Below are positions 11,895 through 21,995 of a stretch of DNA of 64,000 bases, one piece after another. Every line of letters starts with the position of its first letter. Positions within the stretch are counted from its first letter, which is position 1. A program made the translations under genes and the position numbers. This DNA comes from Laburnicola sp. R22_1 (lineage: Eukaryota > Ascomycota > Dothideomycetes > Pleosporales > Didymosphaeriaceae). A model generated the notes under the pieces. It searched no databases. It was not told where the DNA came from and worked only from the letters and a program-made list of their open reading frames with translations. The stretch lies in NCBI GenBank assembly GCA_014281115.1, contig JACONQ010000004.1, forward strand, positions 930,001 to 994,000, written 5' to 3'.

Positions 11895-11909
11895 GCAATT
11901 AGAAGGGAG
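11895..11909. repeat. Target-site duplication of the LINE, right copy
   Basis: Exact match to 9201-9215. The MULE sequence resumes immediately after it. Confidence 0.95.
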
Positions 11910-13402
11910 ATTACTAGTAGAACACCTTATGGATTAACTTCTAAAAGAAGGAAACTGGGAACATAGACTACAGTGTAATAGTGGTAGACATATAACATTT
12001 CTTATGTTCGCGCATAAGAGGTTAATTAAGTTTGCTAACAAATATAATAGGGTCTTCCTCCTTGACTACACTTACAAGACAAACTAATACCGCATGCCTC
12101 TACTCTATATTATTAGTGTCGCTCCAACAAATGCTAGCTTCTTAATTGCATTTTGCTTTATATAGGACGAACAAGCCAAAAGCTACCTATAGGCTCTACG
12201 CTCTTTCCTTTCGCTTCTTAAGCTGCCTATTAAACCTCCTATACTGTGTACAGACTAAGATGCTGCACTTCTATCCGCAATTAGCGATAAAGTCCCTTAG
12301 TTTCCGCATCTTCTTTATATATAGCACATTCATAAGAATATCTAAGCAAATTGTAAGAAGGAATTCTCGACAAATAAGGAATACAACAACTTCTTTGGCC
12401 GCTAGATTAAGATTTGTACCGCACATACAGAGGGGCTCTATAAACAAGCTAAAAGCGAGATGGAGGCGTTCCTTGCAGACAAGCAGCATGTGTTCCGCTA
12501 CTTAAATAAGACATAGCTTGTACATTAAGAGAAATTTGTGGTGGCATAGTCCCAATAGTGGCTATATCTAGGAAATGCTGCAACCTTATAAGTAGAGGGA
12601 GCGCATGCTACTGTAAAGCACTAGATCACTAATTCCATAGCTAATATCTTGTTAGTATTTAAGCTTGTGGAGAAGAGTGTTAAAGGGCAGCTTAATGCTC
12701 TTACTATAGCACTTGCTTAGGACCGCATTTTTATTCCTATATTCCCTAGTAAGACGCTTTTTGTTAACATTATTCGCAGGGTCTTAAGGCACGCTATTGT
12801 TCTCCTAGTTCAGCAGCATGACAAAGTTAAACAGGCTACAGAAACAACTCCATTAGCCCAATGTACAAACGTTTTTAGTAGAACAATAGGATTGCCCTGC
12901 TCCCATCGAATTTCAGATATATTAGAGTCGAAATCGGCTATCGAGCTTGAGGAAATACACCCTTTCTGGCGGATTGAGGAGTCTTCTCTTCCATATAGGT
13001 ACTAAATCTCTCTATATTCCATTACATATTCTAATATTCTATTTCGTTTAGGCTGATCCTAGAACCTCGTCTCCTAACATCTACAAAGCAGCGCTGTTCG
13101 CCCTTTCCAACCTCTTAAGGCAAAGCTGAGAAGAGGAGTCCTTCATTATTTGAGGTTGGAGAAGCTAAGGCATTAGAAGGACTATCACGGGGGAGTGGCT
13201 TGCCACAAGGATACAAGAAAAGGCCTCCAACCTGTTCTAATTGCCATATAGAAGGTCATACAAGGACTCAGTGCCCCGTAGGGCGTGGGTAGGGTCGTTG
13301 ATTTAATTAGTTGATCTATAGAATTCCATTTTAAATGTATCTAGCAACTGCGCCTCTGCACATCAATCCTCTATTTGCATTATCAGGAGCGCGATGTTGT
13401 GC

Positions 13403-13478
13403 GTCTGCGGCTTAGTCATGGTGACGCTTAGTCAGGGTGGTGCCACTAGTAAAAGTGGTGGTCCCCCTATCAATTCCC
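13403..13478. repeat. MULE right terminal inverted repeat, copy 1
   Basis: Inverted match to 8573-8650. Internal MULE sequence of copy 2 (actccgcatagc) follows it with no gap. Confidence 0.85.
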
Positions 13479-15430
13479 ACTCCGCATAGCACCCTAGCAA
13501 CGACTGTTTATGTTCCTGTCACTGCACACTCCACTAGAAATAACACTATTATAGAACCTCCTTCTAAATCTACTTATCCTGACCAAGAAGCACTTATTTC
13601 TTCTGTGCGACAATTCGCTCTTAATCATAGCTATGTTCTCACAATTCAACGCTTAACCGCGAACAAGAATGTGGTATTAGGCTGCGATCTTAGTAGGAAA
13701 TACCACGACCAGATTAATGCACCTAACAGTTCCAAGCGTAGAAAGACCTTAACACAACAGATTGGCTGTCCTTTTTAGCTTTATGGTGCACGCCGCAGTG
13801 ATAGAACTTAGGATCTTAAGGTAAGGAACCCGCAATATACACATAGGGCTAACGATTTGGTAGCACATCCGCACGCGCGAAAATTCACAGCCAAACAAAG
13901 GGCAGAGATTGCTTAACTGTCTAGACTTAATGTCAAACCGCAAGCTATTAAAGTCATTCTACAAGATAAGAACCCTTCTGCGCTCTTTACTCGCTGTAAC
14001 ATCTACAATATATATATAGCTAAGCGTATTAAGCAATTAGAAGGGAGATTACTAGTGGAACACCTTATAGATTAACTTCTAAAAGAAGGAAACTAGGAAT
14101 ATAGACTACAGCGTGATAGTGGTGGATATATAACATTTCTTATATTCGCGCATAAGAGGTCAATTACGTTTGCTAACAAATATAATAGGGTCTTCCTCCT
14201 TAACTGCACTTACAAGACAAACCAATACCGCATGCCTCTGCTCTATATTATTAGTGTTGCTCTAACAAATGCTAGCTTCTTAATTGCATTTTGCTTTATA
14301 CAGGACGAACAAGCTAAAAGCTACCTATAGGCTCTACGCTCTTTCCTTTCGCTTCTTAAGCTGCCTATCAAACCTCCTATACTGTGTACAGACTAAGATG
14401 CCGCACTTCTATCCGCAATTAGCGATAAAGTCCCTTAGTTTCCGCATCTTCTTTGTGTATGGCACATTTATAAGAATGTCCAAGCAAATTGTAAGAAGGA
14501 ATTCTCGACAAATAAGGAATACAACAACTTCTTTAGCCGCTGGATTAAGATTTGTACCGCACATACAGAGGGGCTCTATAAACAAGCTAAAAGCGAGATA
14601 GAGGCGTTCCTTGCAGACAAGTAGTATGTGTTCTGCTACTTAAATAAGACATAGCTTGTACATTAAGAGAAATTTGTGGTGGCATAGTCCTAACAGTGGC
14701 TATATCTAGGAAATGCTGTAACCTTATAAGTAGAGGGAGCGCATGCCGCTGTAAAGCACTAGATTACTAATTCTACAGCTAATATCTTATTAGTATTTGA
14801 GCTTATAGAGAAAAGTGTTAAAGGGCAGCTTAATGCTCTTACTGCGGCACTTGCTTAGGACCGCATTTTTATTCCTATATTCCCCAGTAAGACGCTTTTT
14901 GTTAACATCATTCGCAGGGTCTTAAGGCACGCTATTGTTCTCCTAGTTCAGCAGCATAACAAAGTTAAATAGGCTACAGGAACAACTCCATTAGCCCAAT
15001 GTACAAACGTTTTTAGCAGAACAATAGAATTGCCCTGCTCCCATCGAATTTCAGATATATTAGAGTCGAAATCGGCTATCGAGCTTAAGGAAATACACCC
15101 TTTCTAGCAGATTAAGGAGTCTTCTCTTCTATATAGGTACTAAATCTCTTTATATTCTATTACATATTCTAATATTCTATTTTGTTTAGGCTAATCCTGG
15201 AACCTCGTCTCCTAATATCTATAAAGCAGCGCTGTTCGTCCTTTCCAACCTCTTAAGGCAAAGCTAAGAAGAGGAGTCCTTTATTATTTGAGGTTAGAGA
15301 AGCTAAGGCATTAGAAGGACTATCACAGGGGAGTGGCTTGCCACAAGGATATAAGAAAAGGCCTCCAACCTGTTCTAATTGCCATATAGAAGGTTATACA
15401 AGGACTCAGTGCCCTGTGGGGCGTGGGTAG
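13479..15430 (+). pseudogene. MULE transposase pseudogene (copy 2)
   Basis: Collinear with copy 1 over its whole length and differing mostly by C/T and G/A transitions. It carries more stop codons than copy 1. In its zinc knuckle near 15370-15412 the essential His codon CAT has become TAT. The start codon is gone. Non-functional. Confidence 0.85.
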
Positions 15431-15534
15431 GGTTATTAATTCAATTAGTTAATCTATAGAATTCCATTTTAAATGTATCTAGCAACTGCGCCTCTGCACA
15501 TCAATCCTCTATTTGCATTGTCAGGAGCGCGATG

Positions 15535-15616
15535 TTGTGCGTCGGCGGCTTAGAGATGGTGACGCTTAGTCAGGGTGGTGCCACTAGTAAAAGTGGTGGT
15601 CCCCCTATCAATTCCC
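15535..15616. repeat. MULE right terminal inverted repeat, copy 2
   Basis: Near-identical to 13403-13478. The last bases, atcaattccc, are followed by unrelated DNA (ctatccactgg). Confidence 0.85.
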
Positions 15617-16792
15617 CTATCCACTGGCCTCGTACACACTTCAAATCACGTGACATACTTCCAACCTTGGAACCGTAATCAATGATATTCCGGGCTCCAG
15701 GACCGCTTTGATAACAACCTGTTCCAAATTGATCACTCATCATGGAGTTGAAAAACAATTTGTGGCAGTGTCCATCATCAAAGTGGGTCTTGATGTGGAC
15801 CGCTGTTCTCTACATATCTACTACGGCCCCAGCAGCCTCTAAAATTCACGGGAGACATTAGTGGAAGCTATATTTGGCGAAGGTATACTACCCTTGAGGA
15901 TAAGCAATAATGAGTGTCCAAACTAGGCCGAAAGGTCGTGAATGATATACGTTGAAAGTACGGTCGCAGCTCTTAAAGGCAGAAGTATGAGTCGAATCGG
16001 CATTTATTCTGTCATCTTAGGGTAACGCAGTATAATTAGACTTTAATTCTAGTACTCTACGAAGCATCATATTCTCCCCAGTGCCGTATTACCTACACCT
16101 GGGCAGTCACTTGCCCACGTGACTACGGTTCTATGTATCGTATACCGGGAGCTTCTAAAATACTAGCAAAGCCGAGGAAAGTTTTTTAGGTTGCTGTTCA
16201 TGTTACTTTAGCAGAAAATCAAACTATCGGATACACTAGAGTCTTATACTATTCATTCCCTTCGTCACCTCGAGACATTAAGCCAATGATAATTTAAAAA
16301 TGCAAAATGAGCGACCTATTGCCTTGAAAAACGGCAAGTCTTACACAAGCACCAAGCTAGTCTCTGTAAGGGACTTTAAGACCCACTACATAGCGTTCAT
16401 GTAGGTCATGACTTTCGCGTTATTCTGAGTGGTTTGCTCTTTAAATATCTTGTGTTTTTTATGTCGGCAAGAAAGAACTTCTACGACGAACGTCTTTCAC
16501 GCGTGTCACAGCGGCGTCTCAACCACTTTTCCCATTCGCAACTATCAAGTCGGAACATCCTTCATCAGAAGCTTGATGACAGCATTATATTGGTCCCTTC
16601 AATTTGAAGTTCTTTCAACGTCTTTGTCGGCCACGCTTAATTTTTTTTAACAAGACATTATCGAATCTCAATGTCGACCATTGTGAATTGGAATTCGTCT
16701 ATATATTGTATCGACCCTACAAGCCTCTGTAAAGTAAAACATTTTATTATAACCAAAATCACCCACATTTCGAATACGTCATCACTGTTTCA
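15617..16792. other. Intergenic, no supported gene
   Basis: About 1.2 kb between the MULE tandem and the first RING gene. No splice-supported frame, RNA gene or repeat was recognised. Confidence 0.5.
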
Positions 16793-17689
16793 ATGGAACA
16801 CCCCGACGTCCAGCGCTTGTACACGATCGGCGATGAGCTGCAATCTCAAGGCGAGACCTTCACAAGACGTCTACGAGATATCTTAACAAAGGGCGTCGAC
16901 AATCTTACCGAGCTGGAAAAGGAGATGATGCACTTGTTTGGCCGCTTGGAGGCTCTTGCGCAGCCACAGCTGCATTTTTACGAGTTTGCCTGGGAGAACT
17001 CAAACGCTCCAGAGTTTATGCGATTTTCCAACGCGACCGCGCTGATCGATCGGGCTACTGAGCTCCGCATCACGAACGACCTGATGGGAGACCGTCGTGC
17101 TATCCAGAAGCACGCGAGTAAATCTGGGCTCGTGCAAGAGGTACACGAGGCTCTCGCAGGCGTCCGAGTCGTTCTTGAAGAGCGCGAGCAATATGCCGCA
17201 CGGGAGCGGCCACGCTGGGATGAGGTAGAGCGAGAATGGACCGCTCAAGTGCAGCGAGGTGAGATCCGCCCGGACCAGCCATACGACGAGGTGCGGAGCA
17301 TTGGGCCACCTACGAAGGTTGCTGACATTTCTAGTCCAGTGACTTCTCCCGGTCAGATCAAGAACGAGCAGTGCTCAATCTGCTTAGAACCATTCGCGGG
17401 CCTGTACGGTGTCGTCCAGTTGGAGTGCTCTCACGTATTGCATTCTGACTGCCTTAATGAGTGGATCAATTCGATTGCAGAGAATTGCAATACTTGCGTA
17501 ATGTGTAGACAAGTCTTATTCACACGACGTCCACGCGCACCGGCCAATCAGATTCTGTTCGAATACGCGGTGGTGCTTCGCGAGCGGACCACGCTTCGAG
17601 AACAGATGGAGGACATTCAGGAGCGCATTGCCGACCTCGAGGATTGTCTGTTCGAGATTGACGAAAATTTTACCGGCGAGGCTGACTAA
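16793..17689 (+). CDS. RING-H2 finger protein, 298 aa
   Basis: Single exon. A RING-H2 domain lies at about residues 193-240. C194 and C197 (CSICLEPF) form the first pair; C212, H214, H217 and C220 (CSHVLHSDC) come next, and C235 and C238 (CVMC) form the last pair. This spacing is typical of E3 ubiquitin ligases that bind an E2 enzyme. The N-terminal 190 residues are helical and charged, and a coiled-coil-like helix (LREQMEDIQERIADLEDCL) closes the protein, suggesting oligomer formation (inference). There is no membrane segment, so it should be cytosolic or nuclear. It is the first of three RING-type genes on the same strand. The substrate is unknown. Confidence 0.85.
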   Translation: MEHPDVQRLYTIGDELQSQGETFTRRLRDILTKGVDNLTELEKEMMHLFGRLEALAQPQLHFYEFAWENSNAPEFMRFSNATALIDRATELRITNDLMGDRRAIQKHASKSGLVQEVHEALAGVRVVLEEREQYAARERPRWDEVEREWTAQVQRGEIRPDQPYDEVRSIGPPTKVADISSPVTSPGQIKNEQCSICLEPFAGLYGVVQLECSHVLHSDCLNEWINSIAENCNTCVMCRQVLFTRRPRAPANQILFEYAVVLRERTTLREQMEDIQERIADLEDCLFEIDENFTGEAD

Positions 17690-18431
17690 ACTCGGTGATT
17701 TGGGTCGTGTTGCCAGTAGTCTTCTCTGCCATTGTTTTTCTGGCTCGTCGCGGTTGATTATTATAGTTAAGCACGCAGCCAGCTTTGATTATGACTTACT
17801 ACCGTGTACCGAAAGATCTGCGACGATTCTCTTCCTGATTATGATTTACATTGTTCGTGGTCATTAGCAAAAATAGTTTGCATAATATATACGTACCATG
17901 ATCTGATTCATGTTCTTTTTCAATTGCTACGAGTATCTGACACCTAGGTAACACTCTGAACCACCGTTTTGCTCGTTGCGTGTTTGGTTTAAAGACCACA
18001 CACAGTCTTAACTATAGCCATTATTCCATTAATCTCCCGTAACTGCAAAATCACGGGCGCGGACGAACAAAGCCTTGAAAGTTGATTTTCCTGAGAGCCA
18101 GGCCAACATTGTGCGCTCATGTCGATCTAGGTTTCCTTTCTGTCCAGAGGTTAGTTTGTATGCATATATTCCATGCGAGAGAAGAGGTATCTAGCTAGCT
18201 GACTAGGGAAGGCTATACGGTTGCCCAGTTGATGCCAAGACCTGGGCACGTGATATTTGCACTTTCACTTCCGCTGCACGTCCCCCACCAACTGGCCTAT
18301 TTCATAACATCCCACAACACTGCAAACCTTTTCTACCCCCAGCTAAAGCTCCGCCTCAGTCTCGCTCCATCAACACAACAGCCCCGAACTCTACCGCACT
18401 AACCAACCGCGTCAACATCATCTCAGAAACC
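17690..18431. other. Intergenic, promoter region of the second RING gene
   Basis: About 740 bp without a supported gene. The last 100 bp before 18432 are C-rich/pyrimidine-rich, as is common upstream of fungal start codons. Confidence 0.5.
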
Positions 18432-19550
18432 ATGAACATCTCTAACATTCTGCAGGCGCTAGACGTAGACATGAACACCCGCATGACTCTCGACCGTGCC
18501 CCAGTTCGCCTGGGGTACCTCTTCCTTCCCCGCCATGCTCGCCTGGGGTGGCGCCCGGAGCCCTTCTCCATCGAATTCGAGAGCCCGACAGTAGACCGCA
18601 GCCTAAGCTGCCTTCTACACGACATCATGGCCAGCCGCACCAGCGTCACCACCCAAATCATCCAGATCATCACCGAAGCCGACAGCTTGATCTACAACCA
18701 CAGGTCGCCATTCCCACTAAAGCGACACTTCCTAACCTACCTCGACACCTTCGCCGCCTTCCCCGTAGCACCCTTCTCCGCGGACTGCGACTACATGCTC
18801 CACGGTATGCTCATCAACGACGTGGGCTGCAAGAAAATCATGTCCATCTGGAAGCGCGTCATCGGGCTCGTAGAAGCCGCAGGCGAGGAGTTCGTCTACC
18901 TCCCCGGCGACACCATCTCCATCCGTACTACGAACTGCGCCCGCTACCTGTTCACCTGCCGCTTGGTGTTCTACGTGTGCCGACGGTGGGGTTTCTCCAT
19001 GTCGGAGATGACGCGCCGTCTCACGCAGCTGCGGACGGACGTCCTCGCTATCCCGCGTGGATGGGATGTGCGGAAGGAACTTGGTGCTCTTGAAGCGCTG
19101 GTTCGCGCACGTTCACTCGAGCTGCAGACGCGCATCGCCGGAATGAGTAGTAGGGAGCCTATCGGCGGCCACACCCCGCTCGACACATTCACCGTCCGCC
19201 TCCCCAACACTATCAAAATGGGCTGTCCTATCTGTCTCCAAGCGGATCGGAAACCGTTCGTGCGCACGCGGTGCAACCACGTCTTCCATGCGGAGTGTCT
19301 CGCAAAGAAGACGCGGGCGTGCACTATAGGTAGTCGCACGTGTCCGTCGCACTTCTGCGAGAAGGAGCTGTTTCCGCGGCAGCTGCATCGCACTGTGTAC
19401 ACTGCTGAGGCGGCGCCTTTGCTGGAGGAGTTGAAGATGATGGAGTGTTGCGAGTTTATGGTGGGGCAGTTGGTGGTGAGTGAGGAGTGGCTGGGGATGG
19501 AGATGTGGTTGCAGCGGGCGTTTGCGGGGGCGGTGGGTGGGGTGGTGTAG
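18432..19550 (+). CDS. RING-like zinc-finger protein, 372 aa
   Basis: Single exon with strong GC bias at third positions. A RING-like domain lies near residues 260-315: CPIC, then CNHVFHAEC (the C-x-H-x2-H-x2-C core), then a last pair widened to CPSHFC (C-x4-C instead of C-x2-C). The first 250 residues are helical and of unknown fold. The odd last pair could mean a degenerate RING or a variant with altered zinc binding. It may act as a ubiquitin ligase (inference from the family). It is second in a row of three RING-type genes. Confidence 0.75.
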   Translation: MNISNILQALDVDMNTRMTLDRAPVRLGYLFLPRHARLGWRPEPFSIEFESPTVDRSLSCLLHDIMASRTSVTTQIIQIITEADSLIYNHRSPFPLKRHFLTYLDTFAAFPVAPFSADCDYMLHGMLINDVGCKKIMSIWKRVIGLVEAAGEEFVYLPGDTISIRTTNCARYLFTCRLVFYVCRRWGFSMSEMTRRLTQLRTDVLAIPRGWDVRKELGALEALVRARSLELQTRIAGMSSREPIGGHTPLDTFTVRLPNTIKMGCPICLQADRKPFVRTRCNHVFHAECLAKKTRACTIGSRTCPSHFCEKELFPRQLHRTVYTAEAAPLLEELKMMECCEFMVGQLVVSEEWLGMEMWLQRAFAGAVGGVV

Positions 19551-19952
19551 AGAGCGACGACGGATTGGTAGGATGTTTGCATCACATGTGATGATGGTTT
19601 TCTGGAGTCTTGGACCACCTTCAGGTTCGTTGGGTCGGCATGGAGGGATGTAGCACCTGCACGTTTTGCTGGCATGGAGAAAGGGCAATGTGCACGAATT
19701 GGAATCTCTGATGGTTCTTGATTACCCCCACTCTCGCAAGCGTGATGCGCCACCCGCGCGCTTAACTGCTTGTATGTTGCATGTGCATATGCCGCATGCC
19801 ATGTGCGCCTGCATGCGCATGCGCCACCTGCAGCAGCGGGTACCTGCGTTCACTGCCCCACCGCGCTTGGCGCTACCCACCTCACACCCATGTGCTGCCC
19901 GGCCTTTGCCCCACCCCCACTTTCCACACATCCCAACCCACAACCCACAACC

Positions 19953-21277
19953 ATGGACGACCCAGCCATCCCAGAAGACCTCTTCCCTCGCGCGAAGAGC
20001 GCCCCCGCCCAAGCTGAAGGTACGTCGCCCTCTATCCCACCGCAGGCAACACTGCCTCAGCTCCGCCGCTCAAGTCCATCCGCCCGCCTCAAACCCCGTC
20101 CGCTGCGATCCTAACAGCAGCAGTATGCCGCCAAATCAAGCGCCGCTACACGCGCCTCACCCAAGTCCAAGCCCTCATCCGCAACGACAAACACTCCCAA
20201 CTCCTCCCCATCGACCCCATCTTCCTCGACATGCTCTTCGAGCGCTGGGCCCTCTCCCACCCCTCCACCCCCTTCCGCCTCGAAACTCTCCCCTCAGCCG
20301 CCCACGTAGCGCGCGAGACAGACAAGGCCCGCACCTGGCTCCTCCGCGTCACGCGCCTTCAACACCAGCACTTCGACAGGGCCTACTTTTACCGCATTTT
20401 GCGGTCAGCCGTCGAGAAAGTGCCCGGTGCAAGGACCGATCTGGAGAGATTGTTTGTGGCGCTTACGGAGGGGGAGGAGGGCGATGCGGGGGAACGGCTG
20501 GATTATGCGTTTGCGGTTGTGCTGCATTATGAGTATGCTACGCGGCACGAGGCTGTGCTGAAGAAATTGGAAGAGCTGGAGGAGAGGCGGATGAGGTTGG
20601 CGGCGAAGAAGGGGAGCGAAGAGGCGGTTTGGGCGCGCATGTTGCACAAGGTGCGGGGTGTGAAGGTGGATGGGTTTGCGTGTGCGGTCCCGGTTTCTGA
20701 GGTCGCGGCGGCGGGGTGTGAGGAGGGGAACGCGTGTCCGATTTGTCGAAATGGGTACTTTGATTTTGGCGCGTTTCCGGTTGCGGATCTGCTTAGCGAT
20801 TATCCGGTTAAGATCAAGTATTGTGGGCATGTCGTGGGGAAGAGCTGTCTGGAGACGTGGATGGAGACTCCGCTTGCGGATCCGGCTAAGTATCCGTATC
20901 GTACTTGTCCGCTGTGTCGGATGGAGATTGAAGGTGGGGAGGTACCGATGCCGCCGCTCGTGGTACTGGAGCATGTCGATACGAACGAAAAGGTCGATAA
21001 GTTGGTGGAGAAGCTGGGACTGGCAGATGATGAGTGCTGCGATGGTATCCTGAGACTGATCAGCGAGGAGGTAGCTCTGATGGAGCTGGAGACTGAAGTG
21101 GAGGGGGTGATGCTGGTGGATGGTGAGGATGAAGCGCGTTTGAACAAGGCGAGGGGCGTGCTTAAGGAGAGGTTGGAGGAGTTGGGGCAGGAGAAGAGGG
21201 AGTGGGGTTTTGGGGGGAAGGAGAAGGAGTGGGCGAAGGCGAGGGGCGAGTGGATAGATGCCATGATGGATAAGTGA
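19953..21277 (+). CDS. RING-type protein, two exons, 427 aa
   Basis: Exon 1 (19953-20019, MDDPAIPEDLFPRA) joins exon 2 (20061-21277) across a 41-nt intron (GTACGT at the donor, CACTGCCTCAG at the acceptor) in phase 1. The join extends the open frame by 79 residues to an ATG. The RING-like domain lies near residues 245-310: CPIC, then CGHVVGKSC (the second His of the core is Gly), then CPLC. A helical, Glu/Lys-rich C-terminus follows. As the third RING-type gene in 4.5 kb on one strand, it may stem from an old local duplication, but the N-terminal regions are too different to align by eye. The E3 role is inferred; the missing His weakens it. Confidence 0.75.
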
Positions 21278-21917
21278 GCATGGTCTGCGGGGATGCTGTT
21301 TTTTTTTTCGGGGAGAAATGCGCATATAGGGGGTATATCTGGGAATGAGCTCTGGGAGTGGGGCTATCGTTTCTGGTGCTCGATCCATGACGAATTCAAT
21401 CATATCGGAGTCTAGATTCCGTGTGTTCGCCCATCGCCCAGTGACTAGAAAGCCTATTTTTCTGCTTTGGGCGCATGCGTCGACATGAATTTAATCAAAC
21501 CCGGCCTCGTGCTGTTCGCAGTTGCCATTGTCACCCCGCATGACAGAGAGGAAGTCGAAGTTGGCGTGGTGAGCCCGCTATCCAGGATGCACCCGTGGAC
21601 ATTACGGCGCTCACCGCGCCAGCCGCTCTATGCCTCACTCCCGATAGGAAGCACGAGTACGAAAGACATGCACTCTGCGGCCTGCAGGTGGTGTGGACGC
21701 CACAGCTGCAGTCGCCCGGTGCCCATGCCGCCTTCTGCGAAAGTTGCAGTGCTCATCGCGCCTGCCTCTCGTCGCAAGTCCCTTCCTTCGCAGCTCCGCT
21801 TCCACACCCAGCCCTTGGAACGAGCTACCGAGCGTGGTTCGACATAGGCCGCCCACGGGCGCATCCGATCCTTCGGGGGTTCGTGCCGCCTTAGATGGCT
21901 TATCGTCTATGGATGAT
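21278..21917. other. Intergenic, no supported gene
   Basis: About 640 bp between the third RING gene and the retroelement. Open frames on both strands lack support. Confidence 0.5.
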
Positions 21918-21989
21918 ATTCATTCATTCATTCATTCATATCAGTTTATAGTCGGCCTAACCTTTTACAGATTATGAGACTTAGCAGCA
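21918..21989 (-). repeat. Inverted copy of the retroelement 3' end
   Basis: Reverse complement of 26697-26767 with about two mismatches plus two extra tail repeats. It includes ataatctgtaaaaggttagg and the tetranucleotide tail. Confidence 0.9.
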
Positions 21990-21995
21990 GGCTGG

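Larger units (their letters stand above)
8632..13292 (+). pseudogene. MULE transposase pseudogene (copy 1)
   Basis: Starts at ATG 8632 (MTKPQTPHSTL). The first part resembles a FAR1/WRKY-GCM1-type zinc-binding DNA-binding region (VLTIQRSTANKNVVLGCD and then HTHRANDLVAHPHARKFT). The MULE catalytic region follows after the LINE insertion (VFLLDYTYKTN, then RMPLLYIISVAPTNASFL). The end is a CCHC zinc knuckle, CSNCHIEGHTRTQC (13233-13274). Several in-frame stops break it, among them a TAG after SNRT (probably from Trp) and a TAA after AEIA (probably from Gln). These are the changes expected from RIP. It is also split by the 2.7-kb LINE, so it cannot make a transposase. Confidence 0.85.
8573..13478 (+). 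mobile_element. MULE-type DNA transposon, copy 1, interrupted by a LINE
   Basis: The element is bounded by inverted repeats of about 76 bp (8573-8650 and 13403-13478), whose outer ends read gggaattgatagggggacc and its complement. Without the inserted LINE the element is about 2.2 kb. The inside carries a degenerate Mutator-like transposase. The 8-9 bp outside the two ends do not match, so no target-site duplication is visible. That fits the fact that the right end is fused directly to a second copy. Confidence 0.85.
13479..15616 (+). mobile_element. MULE-type DNA transposon, copy 2, lacks its left end
   Basis: A 2138-bp second copy in the same orientation, with the same right terminal repeat (15535-15616). 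It begins at actccgcatagc, which lies about 75 bp inside copy 1, so the left terminal repeat and the transposase start codon are missing. It has no LINE insertion. Confidence 0.85.

Noticed and set aside
9274..11902. Plus-strand frames inside the LINE
   Set aside because: They are antisense shadows of the reverse transcriptase and RNase H.
18971..21403. Long minus-strand frames opposite the second and third RING genes
   Set aside because: They arise from the strong third-position GC bias of the real genes; no domains or splice sites on the minus strand.
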